A stretch of DNA of 64,000 nucleotides from RBG-13-68-16 sp050018455 (GTDB lineage: Bacteria > Acidobacteriota > Thermoanaerobaculia > Thermoanaerobaculales > Thermoanaerobaculaceae): contig JBEKAA010000022.1 of NCBI GenBank assembly GCA_050018455.1, positions 1-64,000 on the forward strand. Reading direction: 5' to 3'. The stretch's first letter is position 1, and every line of letters starts with the position of its first letter. The notes under the pieces are model-generated. The model saw nothing but the letters and a program-made list of their open reading frames with translations, was not told where the DNA came from and made no database searches. Shown piece after piece: positions 16,478 through 24,725 of this stretch. The position numbers and the translations under genes are program-made.

Positions 16478-16800
16478 GCGAGCGGAGGAGCAGAGGGGGC
16501 AGAAGCCTGTTCGCAGGTTCACAGGTTCGAACGTTCGCAAGGTCCCCTGAATGCCCAGCAGGTCAAAAGTGATACCAATTTGCCATCGAACATGTCATTC
16601 CGAGGAGCGGAGCGACGAGGAATCTGGGTGGGGGAAAGCCTGGATCTACCAGCCCCCTCCCAGATCCCTCGCGGAGCCCGCCCTGAGCGGAGTCGAAGAA
16701 CAGAGAAATGTGGTTGCCCCCTGCTGCATCTGCTCTCCGTCTTCCCTTTGACCTTTCACGTTTGACCTTTTGCCTTTTCCTGCCGAACCTTCGAACGCTC
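16478..16800. repeat. Intergenic repeats with REP-like element copy 3 (16571-16705)
   Basis: After a ggagcagagggggcagaagc block and gttcgcaggttcacaggttc (16509), the REP-like element starts at taccaatttgccatcgaaca and runs through tctgggtgggggaaagcctg. Its end is fused to the right arm of a purine/pyrimidine hairpin (cttccctttgacctttcacg, 16740-16780) that lacks its left arm here. The gap lies between convergent genes. Confidence 0.8.
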
Positions 16801-16801
16801 C

Positions 16802-17788
16802 TCAGCTTCGCTGGTTTCCGGCGGCGAGCACGTTGATCATCTCGCGCAACCGGTGGGCGAGCACCCGGCAGACGAACTTGAGGAACTGGGAGGCGGCCTC
16901 CGACGGTCGTTGGAGGACGTCGTCCAGGTCGTGTCGGCTGAGCGCGAGTACCGTTGCGCCCTCCGGCCCCGCGTGCGCGTCGGCGCTGCGCAATTCGTCG
17001 TCCACCAACGCCATCTCGCCGAAGACCTCGCCCCGTCCGAGGGTGGCCAGAACGCCCTCGCCCCGACCGGAGACCCGCCTGGAGATCCGGACGCTCCCCT
17101 CGACAACGATGTAAAGGCAGTCGCCGGGCGCGCCCTCGAGGAACAGGGTTTCCTCGGCATCGAAGCTTCGTGCGCGGAGTGTCGTGGCGACCAGCCGCAG
17201 CTCTGCGGCGGAGAGACCGGTTTCCGCGAAGAGGTCGAGCTTGGCGCGCGGCTTCATGTCCACCGACCGTCCGTCCACGGGACCGGACGGCTCACTTTCG
17301 CCCGGCGACGGCGACATCAGTTCGCCGAGGAACAGGTTGGCCTGCCGGATCTTCGCGGCGAGGGAGTGCCAGAAGGTCCGCATCAGCGAGGCCCCGAGCT
17401 CGTGATCCGAAGCGATCACCCGGCGCACCGCGGCGCCGTTGAAGCGCAGCAGCGCCGCGCTGACGACCGCGATCGTCGTGGTGTCCCGGGGGTTCGAGTC
17501 GAGGAAGGAGACTTCGCCGAAGATCTGCCCCACGCGGATGCGTGTCGCCGGCTGGCGGCCGGTCGCGGTGCTCCTCTGGCCTTCCACGGTGCCCGCGAGC
17601 ACCACGAAGAAGTCGTCGCCCGTGCTGCCCTGGTCGTAGATGATCTGCCCGGCCTCGACGATCTGGTCCCGTGCGAGCAAGCAGAGCTTCGCCAGCTTGG
17701 CATCGGACACCTGCTGGAAGATGCGGAAAGCCCGCAGATCCGCGAATGCGTTGGGCGCGCGAGATGGTTCCGGCTCGAAAGGGCTCAT
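16802..17788 (-). CDS. Protein with two cyclic-nucleotide-binding domains
   Basis: A 328-aa regulator or scaffold. The first CNB domain (about 30-140) has FGEVSFLD and the second (about 195-310) has FGEMALVDDELRSA, matching the FGE(x)AL phosphate-binding cassette of the Crp/PKA fold; the Arg usually two to three residues after RSA is not clear in either. No DNA-binding helix-turn-helix follows the second domain, so it is not a Crp-type activator. A linker with SEPSGPVDG separates the domains. The start MSPFEPEP is chosen because upstream residues are encoded by gttcgaaggttcg repeats. Ligand and partner are unknown. Confidence 0.8.
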   Translation of the reverse strand: MSPFEPEPSRAPNAFADLRAFRIFQQVSDAKLAKLCLLARDQIVEAGQIIYDQGSTGDDFFVVLAGTVEGQRSTATGRQPATRIRVGQIFGEVSFLDSNPRDTTTIAVVSAALLRFNGAAVRRVIASDHELGASLMRTFWHSLAAKIRQANLFLGELMSPSPGESEPSGPVDGRSVDMKPRAKLDLFAETGLSAAELRLVATTLRARSFDAEETLFLEGAPGDCLYIVVEGSVRISRRVSGRGEGVLATLGRGEVFGEMALVDDELRSADAHAGPEGATVLALSRHDLDDVLQRPSEAASQFLKFVCRVLAHRLREMINVLAAGNQRS

Positions 17789-17888
17789 TCCCAGGTTCCC
17801 GCCCCGCTCCGCTCGGCCCGCGGCCGGGCAGACCGGGTTCTCGAATGATCTCAACTCTATCGCATGGAGGCGGGATTTGCGACACAGC

Positions 17889-18150
17889 GCTGATGGTTCG
17901 AAGGTTCGTACGGTTAGTGAGGAGCGTTCACAGTTTCGGAGGTTCGACAAGGCTCGGTGGAAGGTCAAACGGAAAAGGTGAAAGGTCAAAGGGAAGACGG
18001 GAAGCAGATGCAGCAGGCGGCAACGACATTTCTCTGTTCTTGATGTCTCGTCGTCCCCTTGACGTTTTCCCTTTCACGTTTGACCTTGTGGGCATTCCCC
18101 GGAAACCTGCGAACGCTCGGACGTGCGAACTTGGAGACAGTCTTCCGTTC
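17889..18150. repeat. Composite intergenic hairpin
   Basis: A ggttcgaaggttcgtacggt block is followed by a purine arm (aaggtcaaacggaaaaggtg to about 17999), a loop with gcagatgcagcaggcggcaa, the pyrimidine arm (ccccttgacgttttcccttt) and a second ttcgaac-type block near 18110-18130. The same loop text (gctgcatctgctctccgtct on the other strand) appears at 16721-16740. Confidence 0.8.
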
Positions 18151-18217
18151 CTCCAGCGCATCCGGGCTAGAATCCACCGGACCCCGGTGGTCTGGGCGGG
18201 AGGGGTGAGGCGGCGTG

Positions 18218-19069
18218 ATGGAATCGGCTGACGTGAGGGCTTCGGTCGGGGTGTTCGACTCCGGCGTCGGCGGGCTGTCGGTGCTGCGAGCGATCCGCCG
18301 CGAGGTGCCGGGCGTCCGGTCCCTCTACGTCGCCGACCAGGCGCACGTGCCGTACGGACCGCGCCCGCTTGCCGAGGTGCGAGCCTTCTCGGAGGAGATC
18401 GCCAGGTACCTGCTCGCCCGCGGCGCGCGCCTGATCGTCGTGGCGTGCAACGCCGCGTCGGCGGGCGCGCTGCACCACCTCCGCGAGGTCTTCCCGGAGA
18501 CCCCGTTCGTCGGCATGGAGCCGGCGGTGAAGCCGGCCGCGGAGAATACCCGCACCGGCAAGGTCGGCGTGCTGGCCACGCCGGCCACGTTTCAGGGCGA
18601 CCTGTTCGCGTCGGTCGTCGAGCGTTTCGCGAACGGGGTGGAGCTGTTCACGCACACCTGCCCGGGGCTCGTGGCGGAGATCGAGACGGGGAGCCTGGAA
18701 GGACCCGGGACACGCGCGATCCTTGAAAGCGCGCTCCGCCCGATGCTCGCGGAGGGAATCGACACTGTCGTGCTCGGTTGCACGCACTACCCGTTCGTGA
18801 TCCCGCTGATTCAGCGGATCGTGGGGCCTGACGTGCGGGTCATCGACCCTGCTCCGGCCGTCGCCCGTCAGGTCGGCCGCGTGCTCGCGCGGGTCGCACC
18901 GGACGCCGTCGTGGCGGCCCCCGTCGGCGGCGGAGCGTCGGTCCGTCCGGTCACGAGCGGCGACCCCGGACGCCTCTCCGCGCTCCTGCCGCTGCTGCTC
19001 GGCGAGAGCTGGCCGTCGCACCGCGTGCGCTGGACCGCCGAGGGCACGCTGGTGGACGCCCCGGCCTGA
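18218..19069 (+). CDS. murI: Glutamate racemase
   Basis: A 283-aa Asp/Glu racemase that makes D-glutamate for peptidoglycan. The N-terminus has GVFDSGVGGLSVL, which binds the substrate. The two catalytic cysteines lie in VVACNAAS (near 74) and LGCTHYPF (near 187). The length matches the family (about 270). A GTG one codon upstream is an alternative start; GGGAGGGGTGAGG lies upstream. Flanked on both sides by hairpin repeats, it looks like a single-gene unit. Confidence 0.93.
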   Translation: MESADVRASVGVFDSGVGGLSVLRAIRREVPGVRSLYVADQAHVPYGPRPLAEVRAFSEEIARYLLARGARLIVVACNAASAGALHHLREVFPETPFVGMEPAVKPAAENTRTGKVGVLATPATFQGDLFASVVERFANGVELFTHTCPGLVAEIETGSLEGPGTRAILESALRPMLAEGIDTVVLGCTHYPFVIPLIQRIVGPDVRVIDPAPAVARQVGRVLARVAPDAVVAAPVGGGASVRPVTSGDPGRLSALLPLLLGESWPSHRVRWTAEGTLVDAPA

Positions 19070-19085
19070 CGGATCGTTCGCGGGT

Positions 19086-19235
19086 TTGCATGAATGGCTG
19101 AAAGGTCAAACGGTAAAGGTCAAAGGGAAGACGGGAAGTGCGCGTGGCGAGCGGCCACCGCCGTCGTTGTCTCGTCGTCCCTTTGGCTTCTTCCCTTTCA
19201 CGTTTGACGCTTTACGTTTCTGCCTCTCCCTCTGC
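19086..19235. repeat. Composite intergenic hairpin
   Basis: Left arm aaaggtcaaacggtaaaggt (19100-19138), loop of about 40 bp, right arm cctttggcttcttccctttc and cacgtttgacgctttacg (to about 19220). No other feature is seen between murI and the HIT gene. Confidence 0.75.
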
Positions 19236-19277
19236 CCGGCTGCACTGTCGTATCCTGTCGCGTGGGGGGAGATCGCG

Positions 19278-19721
19278 ATGGCTGATGCCGCGCCACCATG
19301 CGTCTTTTGCGAAATCGTGGCCGGGAGGGCACCCGCGTACCGTGTATTCGAGAGCGAACGCTCCTTGGTGATCCTCGACATCCAGCCGTTCTCGCGCGGA
19401 CATTGCCTGGTGCTCTCCAAGCGACACGCCCAGTTCTGGCACGAGCTGGAACCGGAGGAGAACGCGAGCCTATTCAGCGCAGCCCAGATCGTAGCCGACC
19501 GGATGATGCGGCGGCTGAAGCCCGACTTCGTGTGCATGTACGCACGGGGCCGTCGAATCGCGCACACCCACGTCTTCCTCGTGCCGAGCTTCGGTGGCGA
19601 TGTCCTCGACCGTTTCTTCAACGCCCTCGAGGGTTTCCAGGAGTCACCGGACCGGCTCGCGGTGCTCAAGCAGCGCGAGGCGATGGAAGAGGTTGCCCGT
19701 CAACTACGGGATCAGCTCTGA
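19278..19721 (+). CDS. HIT family protein
   Basis: A 147-aa histidine-triad protein, likely a nucleoside phosphoramidase or dinucleotide hydrolase. It has CVFCEIVAGRAPAYRV at the N-terminus (two Cys of a possible zinc site) and HTHVFLVP near residue 100. Aligned on the following Val-Pro, the first two histidines, including the nucleophile position, are present, while the third is Phe. The ATG with GGGGAG 7 nt upstream is used; longer frames run into the hairpin. It is a single gene upstream of an unrelated antiporter. Confidence 0.82.
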   Translation: MADAAPPCVFCEIVAGRAPAYRVFESERSLVILDIQPFSRGHCLVLSKRHAQFWHELEPEENASLFSAAQIVADRMMRRLKPDFVCMYARGRRIAHTHVFLVPSFGGDVLDRFFNALEGFQESPDRLAVLKQREAMEEVARQLRDQL

Positions 19722-19925
19722 CCGGTCATTTCCCGCAGCCACAGGACAGTTCGTACCCGGCACGCCCCGGGCGACCTGGTCGGGAAGCGCGATCACGCGC
19801 CCTGCCGTGGGCCCGCGGGGCTTGCCAGAGTCTCGATCTCCAGTTACGATCGTGTCCGGAGATGGCGTTCTCCGGTGAACTGCCCCACGGGCTGATGACG
19901 CCTACACAACTCGGGAGGTGTCATC

Positions 19926-21089
19926 GTGGAACAGCTTTGGGGCAACGCGGTTGTCTGGCTCGGGCTGGCGCTCCTCGCCAGCCTGATCTCGTGGCGGATC
20001 GGCATCTCGGTCGCGCTGGTGGAGTTGTTGGTCGGGATCACCGCGGGTAATTCCTTTCATCTCGAGATCACTCCCTGGGTCAACTTCCTCGCGAGCCTCG
20101 GCGCGCTCGTACTGACGTTCCTGGCCGGCGCGGAGCTGGAAAGCTCGGTCATCAGGAAGTTCTGGAAGGCGAGTTTGGCGCTGGGCGCCGTCAGCTTCGC
20201 CGTGCCGTTTGCGCTCGCCTGGGTGTTGGCACAGGTCGTGTTCGGGTGGGGGCTGCGAGCCGCACAGATCGCCGGCCTCGCCATGTCCACGACCTCGGTG
20301 GCGGTGGTCTACGCCGTGATGGTCGAGACCGGCCTCAACGAGACGCCGCTCGGAAAACTCATCCTGGCGGCGTGCTTCGTCACCGACCTCGGCACCGTGA
20401 TTGCGCTTGGACTGTTGTTCACCAACTTCGGCGCGACGTTCTGGATCTTCGTCGCTGCAACCGCCATCGCGATGGTGATCCTGCCGAGAATCACTCCGGT
20501 CATTCTTCGCAAGCTCAACGCCCATTCCAGCGAGCCCGAGGTGCGCTACCTGCTGCTCATACTCGCGGGGCTCGCGCTTCTCGCGGTGCGCGGCGGGAGC
20601 AAAGGGGTGTTGCCCGCCTACCTGGTGGGCATGGTCCTCGCCGACGCGTTTCTCGGCAACCGCGAGTTGATCAAGCGGATGAGGGCGACCACCTTTGCCC
20701 TGCTGACGCCCTTCTACTTCCTCAAGGCCGGGAGCCTGGTGTCGCTGCGCGCCGTGCTCACGAGCCTCGGTCTGGTGGCCGCCTTCTTCGCGGTGAAAAC
20801 CGGTGCGAAGTTCCTCGGCCTCGTGCCGGTCGGGCGCGTCCTCGGCTTCACGCGGCGCGTCAACCTCTACTCGACGATGATGATGAGCACCGGCCTCACG
20901 TTCGGGACCATCGCGGCTCTGTATGGCCTCAACAACGGGGTCATCACCAAGGAGCAATACTCTGTACTGGTGGTTGTCGTGATCCTCACTGCGATCGTGC
21001 CTACCCTGGTGGCGCAGTCGTTCTTCGTGCCACATGCGCAGGAGATGGAAAACCCGTTTGGCCGCAAGAGGGGAGCAAGCCATGTATAG
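19926..21089 (+). CDS. Cation:proton antiporter (CPA2-type)
   Basis: A 387-aa membrane protein with about 12 predicted helices and the Na+/H+ exchanger fold. Features are FLAGAELE near residue 67, TTSVAVVYAVMVETG (about 122-136) and a CFVTDLGTVIALG segment whose Asp fits the ion-binding position of CPA2 exchangers. The GTG start has GGGAGGTG 5 nt upstream. It overlaps the following UspA gene by 8 bp, so the two are translationally coupled. It lacks the C-terminal RCK/TrkA domain of KefB-type transporters; the adjacent UspA protein may serve as a separate nucleotide-binding regulator (inference). Confidence 0.85.
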   Translation: MEQLWGNAVVWLGLALLASLISWRIGISVALVELLVGITAGNSFHLEITPWVNFLASLGALVLTFLAGAELESSVIRKFWKASLALGAVSFAVPFALAWVLAQVVFGWGLRAAQIAGLAMSTTSVAVVYAVMVETGLNETPLGKLILAACFVTDLGTVIALGLLFTNFGATFWIFVAATAIAMVILPRITPVILRKLNAHSSEPEVRYLLLILAGLALLAVRGGSKGVLPAYLVGMVLADAFLGNRELIKRMRATTFALLTPFYFLKAGSLVSLRAVLTSLGLVAAFFAVKTGAKFLGLVPVGRVLGFTRRVNLYSTMMMSTGLTFGTIAALYGLNNGVITKEQYSVLVVVVILTAIVPTLVAQSFFVPHAQEMENPFGRKRGASHV

Positions 21090-21519
21090 CAAGATCGTGC
21101 TGGCGTACGACGGATCGGAGGGGGCCAAGCTGGCACTCGAGCGCACCGCCAGGCTCGCGGGCGGCGCACAGGTGCTGGTCTTGGCGGTGGGCCGCATCCC
21201 CGAGTACGCGGAGACCGTCAGCGAGGTCGAGGAAGCGAAGGAACAGGCGGGACGCCACTACCAGTCAGCACTGGAGGAGGCAATCGCCACGCTGCGCGAG
21301 GCGGGCGTTTCCGCCGAGGCGCACCTCGACTACGGCAAGGTCGGCGACACCATCGTCCGTCACGCCGAGGAGATCGGGGCCGACCTCATCATCGTCGGCA
21401 CCAATCCCCACACCGCCCTCAAGCGGCGCGTCCTTGGCGCCTCCGCGGACAAGGTCGTCGACCATGCGCACTGTTCCGTGCTAGTCGTTCGCGCTTCGCA
21501 GGCGCCGCCGGCTTCCTAG
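21082..21519 (+). CDS. Universal stress protein UspA
   Basis: A 145-aa single Usp domain. It opens KIVLAYDGSEGAKLAL and ends with the nucleotide-binding region VGTNPHTALKRRVLGASADK, then CSVLVVR. The canonical GxxG is altered (GTNP), so ATP binding cannot be assumed. The ATG overlaps the antiporter stop and has GAGGGGAGC just upstream. UspA domains commonly pair with CPA2 transporters, either fused or adjacent. Confidence 0.87.
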   Translation: MYSKIVLAYDGSEGAKLALERTARLAGGAQVLVLAVGRIPEYAETVSEVEEAKEQAGRHYQSALEEAIATLREAGVSAEAHLDYGKVGDTIVRHAEEIGADLIIVGTNPHTALKRRVLGASADKVVDHAHCSVLVVRASQAPPAS

Positions 21520-21568
21520 CCGGGGAATCAGGCCTGGGACGTTCAATGCGGGAGAAAGGCGGTCCAGA

Positions 21569-21895
21569 ATGGAGAAAACAATGCGCTGGTACCACTACGT
21601 CGCGTACTTCTTCGGAGGGGCCTTCCTGGCGAACACGCTGCCCCATCTCGGTAATGGGATCTCGGGGCACTCCTTCCAGAGTCCCTTCGCGTCACCGCCC
21701 GGGGTAGGTCTATCCTCCTCGACGGTCAACGTCCTGTGGGGCCTCTTCAACCTTGCCGTCGGCTACCTGCTCGTCTGTCGCGTCGGTAGCTTCGAACTGC
21801 GCAAGACCCGGCACGTGCTCGCCCTCGCGGCGGGCATCCTGATCATGTCGGTCATGCTTGCCCGCGGATTTGGCCGGTTCCACGGAGGACTGTGA
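21569..21895 (+). CDS. Small membrane protein of unknown function
   Basis: A 108-aa protein with three predicted TM helices (about 8-25, 52-70, 82-98). Conserved-looking features are YHYVAYFFGGAFLANTLPHL near the N-terminus and a C-terminal RGFGRFHGGL. GGGAGAAAGG precedes the ATG. It follows uspA by 49 bp and may be the last gene of that unit. I do not recognise a named family with certainty. Confidence 0.7.
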   Translation: MEKTMRWYHYVAYFFGGAFLANTLPHLGNGISGHSFQSPFASPPGVGLSSSTVNVLWGLFNLAVGYLLVCRVGSFELRKTRHVLALAAGILIMSVMLARGFGRFHGGL

Positions 21896-22262
21896 GCTTG
21901 CCTTCGCACGCGAAGGCACGATCAATCGTCCCCCAGTCAATCAGCTGACAGGCGAGTCGATTGGCGACTGGGTCGTGGTTGTGGATCCGGAACACGCCGG
22001 GGGCGACCGCGACACTTGTCATACCAATTTGCCATCGAACATGTCATTCCGAGGAGCGGAGCGACGAGGAATCTGGGTGGGGGAAAGCCTGGATCTACCA
22101 GCCCCCTCCCAGATCCCTCGCTGCGCTCGGGATGACACCGCTCGTCGTTCCTTTGGCGGTTTCCCTTTTCACCTTTGACCTTTCCCGCTTTTCCTGTTGA
22201 ACCTTTGAACATTCGAACCTTCGAACAGTCTCCAGCTCCTCTGCCCCTCCGCTCCTCTGCTC
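21896..22262. repeat. Intergenic repeats with REP-like element copy 4 (22018-22137)
   Basis: The first 120 bp (to 22017) show no recognisable structure. The REP-like copy begins taccaatttgccatcgaaca and ends ctcgctgcgctcgggatgac. It is fused to the right pyrimidine arm of a hairpin (tttcccttttcacctttgac) and then to ttcgaacctt and gctcctctgcccctccgctc blocks. This right-half-only arrangement is the same as at 16740. Confidence 0.8.
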
Positions 22263-22331
22263 ATGGTTGACCTTCGAATTTTCGAACGCCACATGCGGGC
22301 GCCACAGCGCGAGTCCAGGTACACTTGCGCG

Positions 22332-22766
22332 ATGAGCAGGGTGTCCTGGGACCGCTACTTCATGAACCTGGCCGTCGAGGCCGCGACGCGCTCGACGTGT
22401 CCCAGAAAGAGCGTCGGGGCCATCGTCGTGCGGGACAAGGCCATCCTCGCGACCGGGTACAACGGGTCGATCCGGGGGCTGGAGCACTGCACCGAGATCG
22501 GCTGTCTCATGGACGGCGGCCACTGCGTCCGCACGGTCCACGCCGAGGCCAACGCGATCCTGCAGGCGGCGCGCCACGGCGTGAGCATCGACAAGGCGCA
22601 CATCTACGTCACGGCGTCGCCGTGCTGGGACTGCTTCAAGCTCATCGCCAACGCGGGGATCGCCCGCGTGCTGTACGGCGAGTTCTACCGCGACGAGCGC
22701 ATCCGGGAATTCGCCGACGAGGCGGGGATCGAGCTTGTACACCTGGGTCTGGAGGCAGAGCAATGA
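22332..22766 (+). CDS. Deoxycytidylate deaminase family protein
   Basis: A 144-aa zinc deaminase of the dCMP/ComEB group, converting dCMP to dUMP for thymidylate synthesis. Zinc motifs are HAEANAI near residue 78 (catalytic Glu) and SPCWDCFK near 104. It starts SRVSWDRYFMNLAVEAATRS, typical of the group. It overlaps the phosphofructokinase gene by 4 bp (ATGA), an unusual partner that suggests simple cotranscription rather than a shared pathway. Confidence 0.88.
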   Translation: MSRVSWDRYFMNLAVEAATRSTCPRKSVGAIVVRDKAILATGYNGSIRGLEHCTEIGCLMDGGHCVRTVHAEANAILQAARHGVSIDKAHIYVTASPCWDCFKLIANAGIARVLYGEFYRDERIREFADEAGIELVHLGLEAEQ

Positions 22767-23890
22767 GTTCCGTCCGACGTGTCGGGGTCCTGACAGGCGG
22801 GGGCGACGCCCCGGGACTGAACGCGGTCATCCGCGCCGTGGTGCGTTCGTGCAAGGTCGCCCACAACGTGAGCGTGATGGGCATCTCGGAGGGGTTCATC
22901 GGATTGGTCGAGATGAAGGCCCGCGATCTGACCCTCGCGGACGCGTCCGGCCTGCTCGTGCGGGGCGGGACGATCCTGGGGACGACCAACCGCGGAAACC
23001 CTTTCCACTACGCGTACCGGCGCCCGGACGGGGTCGAGGAGCTGGTGGACGCCTCAGGCGCCGCCAAGAAGAACGTCGAGAAGCTCGGCCTCGACTGCCT
23101 GATCGTGATCGGGGGCGACGGCTCGCTCTCGATCGGCGAGAGGTTCTGGCGGGAGCTCGGCATCCCGGTCGTGGGCGTGCCGAAGACCATCGACAACGAC
23201 CTCTCCGCGACGGATTTCACGTTCGGCTTCGCGACGGCGCTCGAGTCGGCCACCTGGGCGCTCGACTGTCTTCACACCACCGCCGAGAGCCACCACCGCG
23301 TCATGCTGCTCGAGGTGATGGGCCGCCAAGCAGGGTGGATAGCCCTCCACGCCGGACTCGCCGGCGGGGGCGACGTGGTGCTGATCCCGGAAATCCCGTT
23401 CAAGTTCGAGCCGCTCATCGCCAAGTTTCGCGCCCGCGAGCGGCGCGGGCGGCCGTTCTCGCTCGTGGTTGTCGCGGAGGGCGCGGCCCCGGAGGGTGGC
23501 GCCCAGGTATTCGTCGGCGAGGATTCCGTGACCGGTTGGAAGCGCCTTGGCGGGATCTCATACCAGATCGCCCGCGAGATAGAAACCCGCGGAGGGTACG
23601 AGGTGCGCGCCACGGTGCTCGGTCACATCCAGCGCGGCGGCACCCCGGTGCCGTCGGACCGGATCCTCGCCACCCGCTTCGGCGTCGAGGCGGCGCGGCT
23701 CGCCGTGAGCGGCCAGTTCGGGCAGATGGTCGCGTTGCGGGGGGACGAGATCGTGGCGGTCCCGCTCGCGGACGCGATCGGCCACCTCAAGCGGGTGGAC
23801 CCGAACTCCCAGATCGTTCAAATCGCGCGCTCGGTCGGCATCGTCTTCGGCGACGAGGATCCGAGCGACGTCGATCGCTCCGAGGGCTGA
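22763..23890 (+). CDS. pfkA: 6-phosphofructokinase, probably ATP-dependent
   Basis: A 375-aa PFK of the group with both ATP and pyrophosphate enzymes. The N-terminus GVLTGGGDAPGLNAVIRA binds nucleotide. The donor-determining positions are GGDGS (near 116) and PKTIDND (near 139): a Gly after GGD predicts ATP, while the Lys in PKTIDND is typical of pyrophosphate enzymes. This Gly/Lys combination is known from actinobacterial ATP-PFKs. MGRQAGWIALHAGLA and HIQRGGTPVPSDR complete the substrate site. It is coupled to the deaminase gene upstream and followed by trmB after 8 bp. Confidence 0.88.
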   Translation: MSSVRRVGVLTGGGDAPGLNAVIRAVVRSCKVAHNVSVMGISEGFIGLVEMKARDLTLADASGLLVRGGTILGTTNRGNPFHYAYRRPDGVEELVDASGAAKKNVEKLGLDCLIVIGGDGSLSIGERFWRELGIPVVGVPKTIDNDLSATDFTFGFATALESATWALDCLHTTAESHHRVMLLEVMGRQAGWIALHAGLAGGGDVVLIPEIPFKFEPLIAKFRARERRGRPFSLVVVAEGAAPEGGAQVFVGEDSVTGWKRLGGISYQIAREIETRGGYEVRATVLGHIQRGGTPVPSDRILATRFGVEAARLAVSGQFGQMVALRGDEIVAVPLADAIGHLKRVDPNSQIVQIARSVGIVFGDEDPSDVDRSEG

Positions 23891-23898
23891 GCCGACAC

Positions 23899-24492
23899 GT
23901 GGACATCGGGGCGGCGGTGCTGGAGCTCGGCAGCGTGGATCTGCCCTTCGATGCGAGGCAGGTCTTCGGCGGCCTGCGACCGATCGAGGTCGAGCTCGGC
24001 GTCGGCAAGGGTCGGTTCCTGCTCGAGTGGGCCGCCATGCACCCGGAGGTTGGCCTCATCGGTGTCGAGCGTGCCCGCAAGTACCTGGAGTTCGCCGCGC
24101 TGCGCGCCGCGCGCGGCGGGCTCGGTAACGTGCGGCTCGTGCACACGACCGCCGAGGACCTGCTCTTCCGGTGCCTTGCCCCCGGCACCGTGGCCGCGGC
24201 GCACGTCTACTTCCCGGACCCCTGGCCGAAGAGGCGGCACCGGAAGAGGCGCTTCTTTCGCCCCGAGAACGTCGCGCGGCTGGCGGAAGTCCTCGAGCCG
24301 GGAGGGCTTCTGCGGATCAAGACCGACCACAGCGGGTACGCGGCGGTCATCGCGGACGTGGTCGCGGGCGAACGCCGCCTCGCCCCGGTGACGGCGGACG
24401 AGGCGTTCGGGGAGATTCCTGCGACCCACTTCGAGATCAAGTACGCTCGGGAGGCCCGCCCGGTGCACCGCCTCGCGTATCGGAGAATCTAG
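23899..24492 (+). CDS. trmB: tRNA (guanine-46-N7)-methyltransferase
   Basis: A 197-aa SAM-dependent RNA methyltransferase. The SAM motif VELGVGKGRFLLE lies near residue 31; the signature DPWPKRRHRKRRF near 111 includes the catalytic Asp and the tRNA-binding basic patch. The start is a GTG (VDIGAAVLE) 8 bp after the pfkA stop; no strong ribosome-binding site is visible, so coupling is likely. The family's usual length is 200-240 aa, so this is a compact member. Confidence 0.9.
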   Translation: MDIGAAVLELGSVDLPFDARQVFGGLRPIEVELGVGKGRFLLEWAAMHPEVGLIGVERARKYLEFAALRAARGGLGNVRLVHTTAEDLLFRCLAPGTVAAAHVYFPDPWPKRRHRKRRFFRPENVARLAEVLEPGGLLRIKTDHSGYAAVIADVVAGERRLAPVTADEAFGEIPATHFEIKYAREARPVHRLAYRRI

Positions 24493-24715
24493 ACTGTGGG
24501 AGGTGCGAAGCGGTTGAGACGTTCGAAGGTTCGCACGTTCGAAAGTTCCTGCAAAAAGGTAAAGGGGAAAGGTCAAAGGTCAAAGGGAAGACGAAACAGC
24601 CGAGCTCCAACGCCGTCGCGGTAGTGGTCGTCCCTTTTACCTTTTCCCTTTTGCGTTTAACCTCTTCCGTCTAGGTGGGGACCTTCGAACCTTCGAACCT
24701 GTGAACGGTGTCCCT
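24493..24715. repeat. Composite intergenic hairpin
   Basis: A gttcgaaggttcgcacgttc block leads into the purine arm (aaaaggtaaaggggaaaggt, 24555-24590), a loop with ccgagctccaacgccgtcgc, the pyrimidine arm (cccttttaccttttcccttt) and a closing ttcgaaccttcgaacctg block. The order is nested: outer arm, inner arm, loop, inner arm, outer arm. Confidence 0.82.
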
Positions 24716-24725
24716 GGGGGTGACG

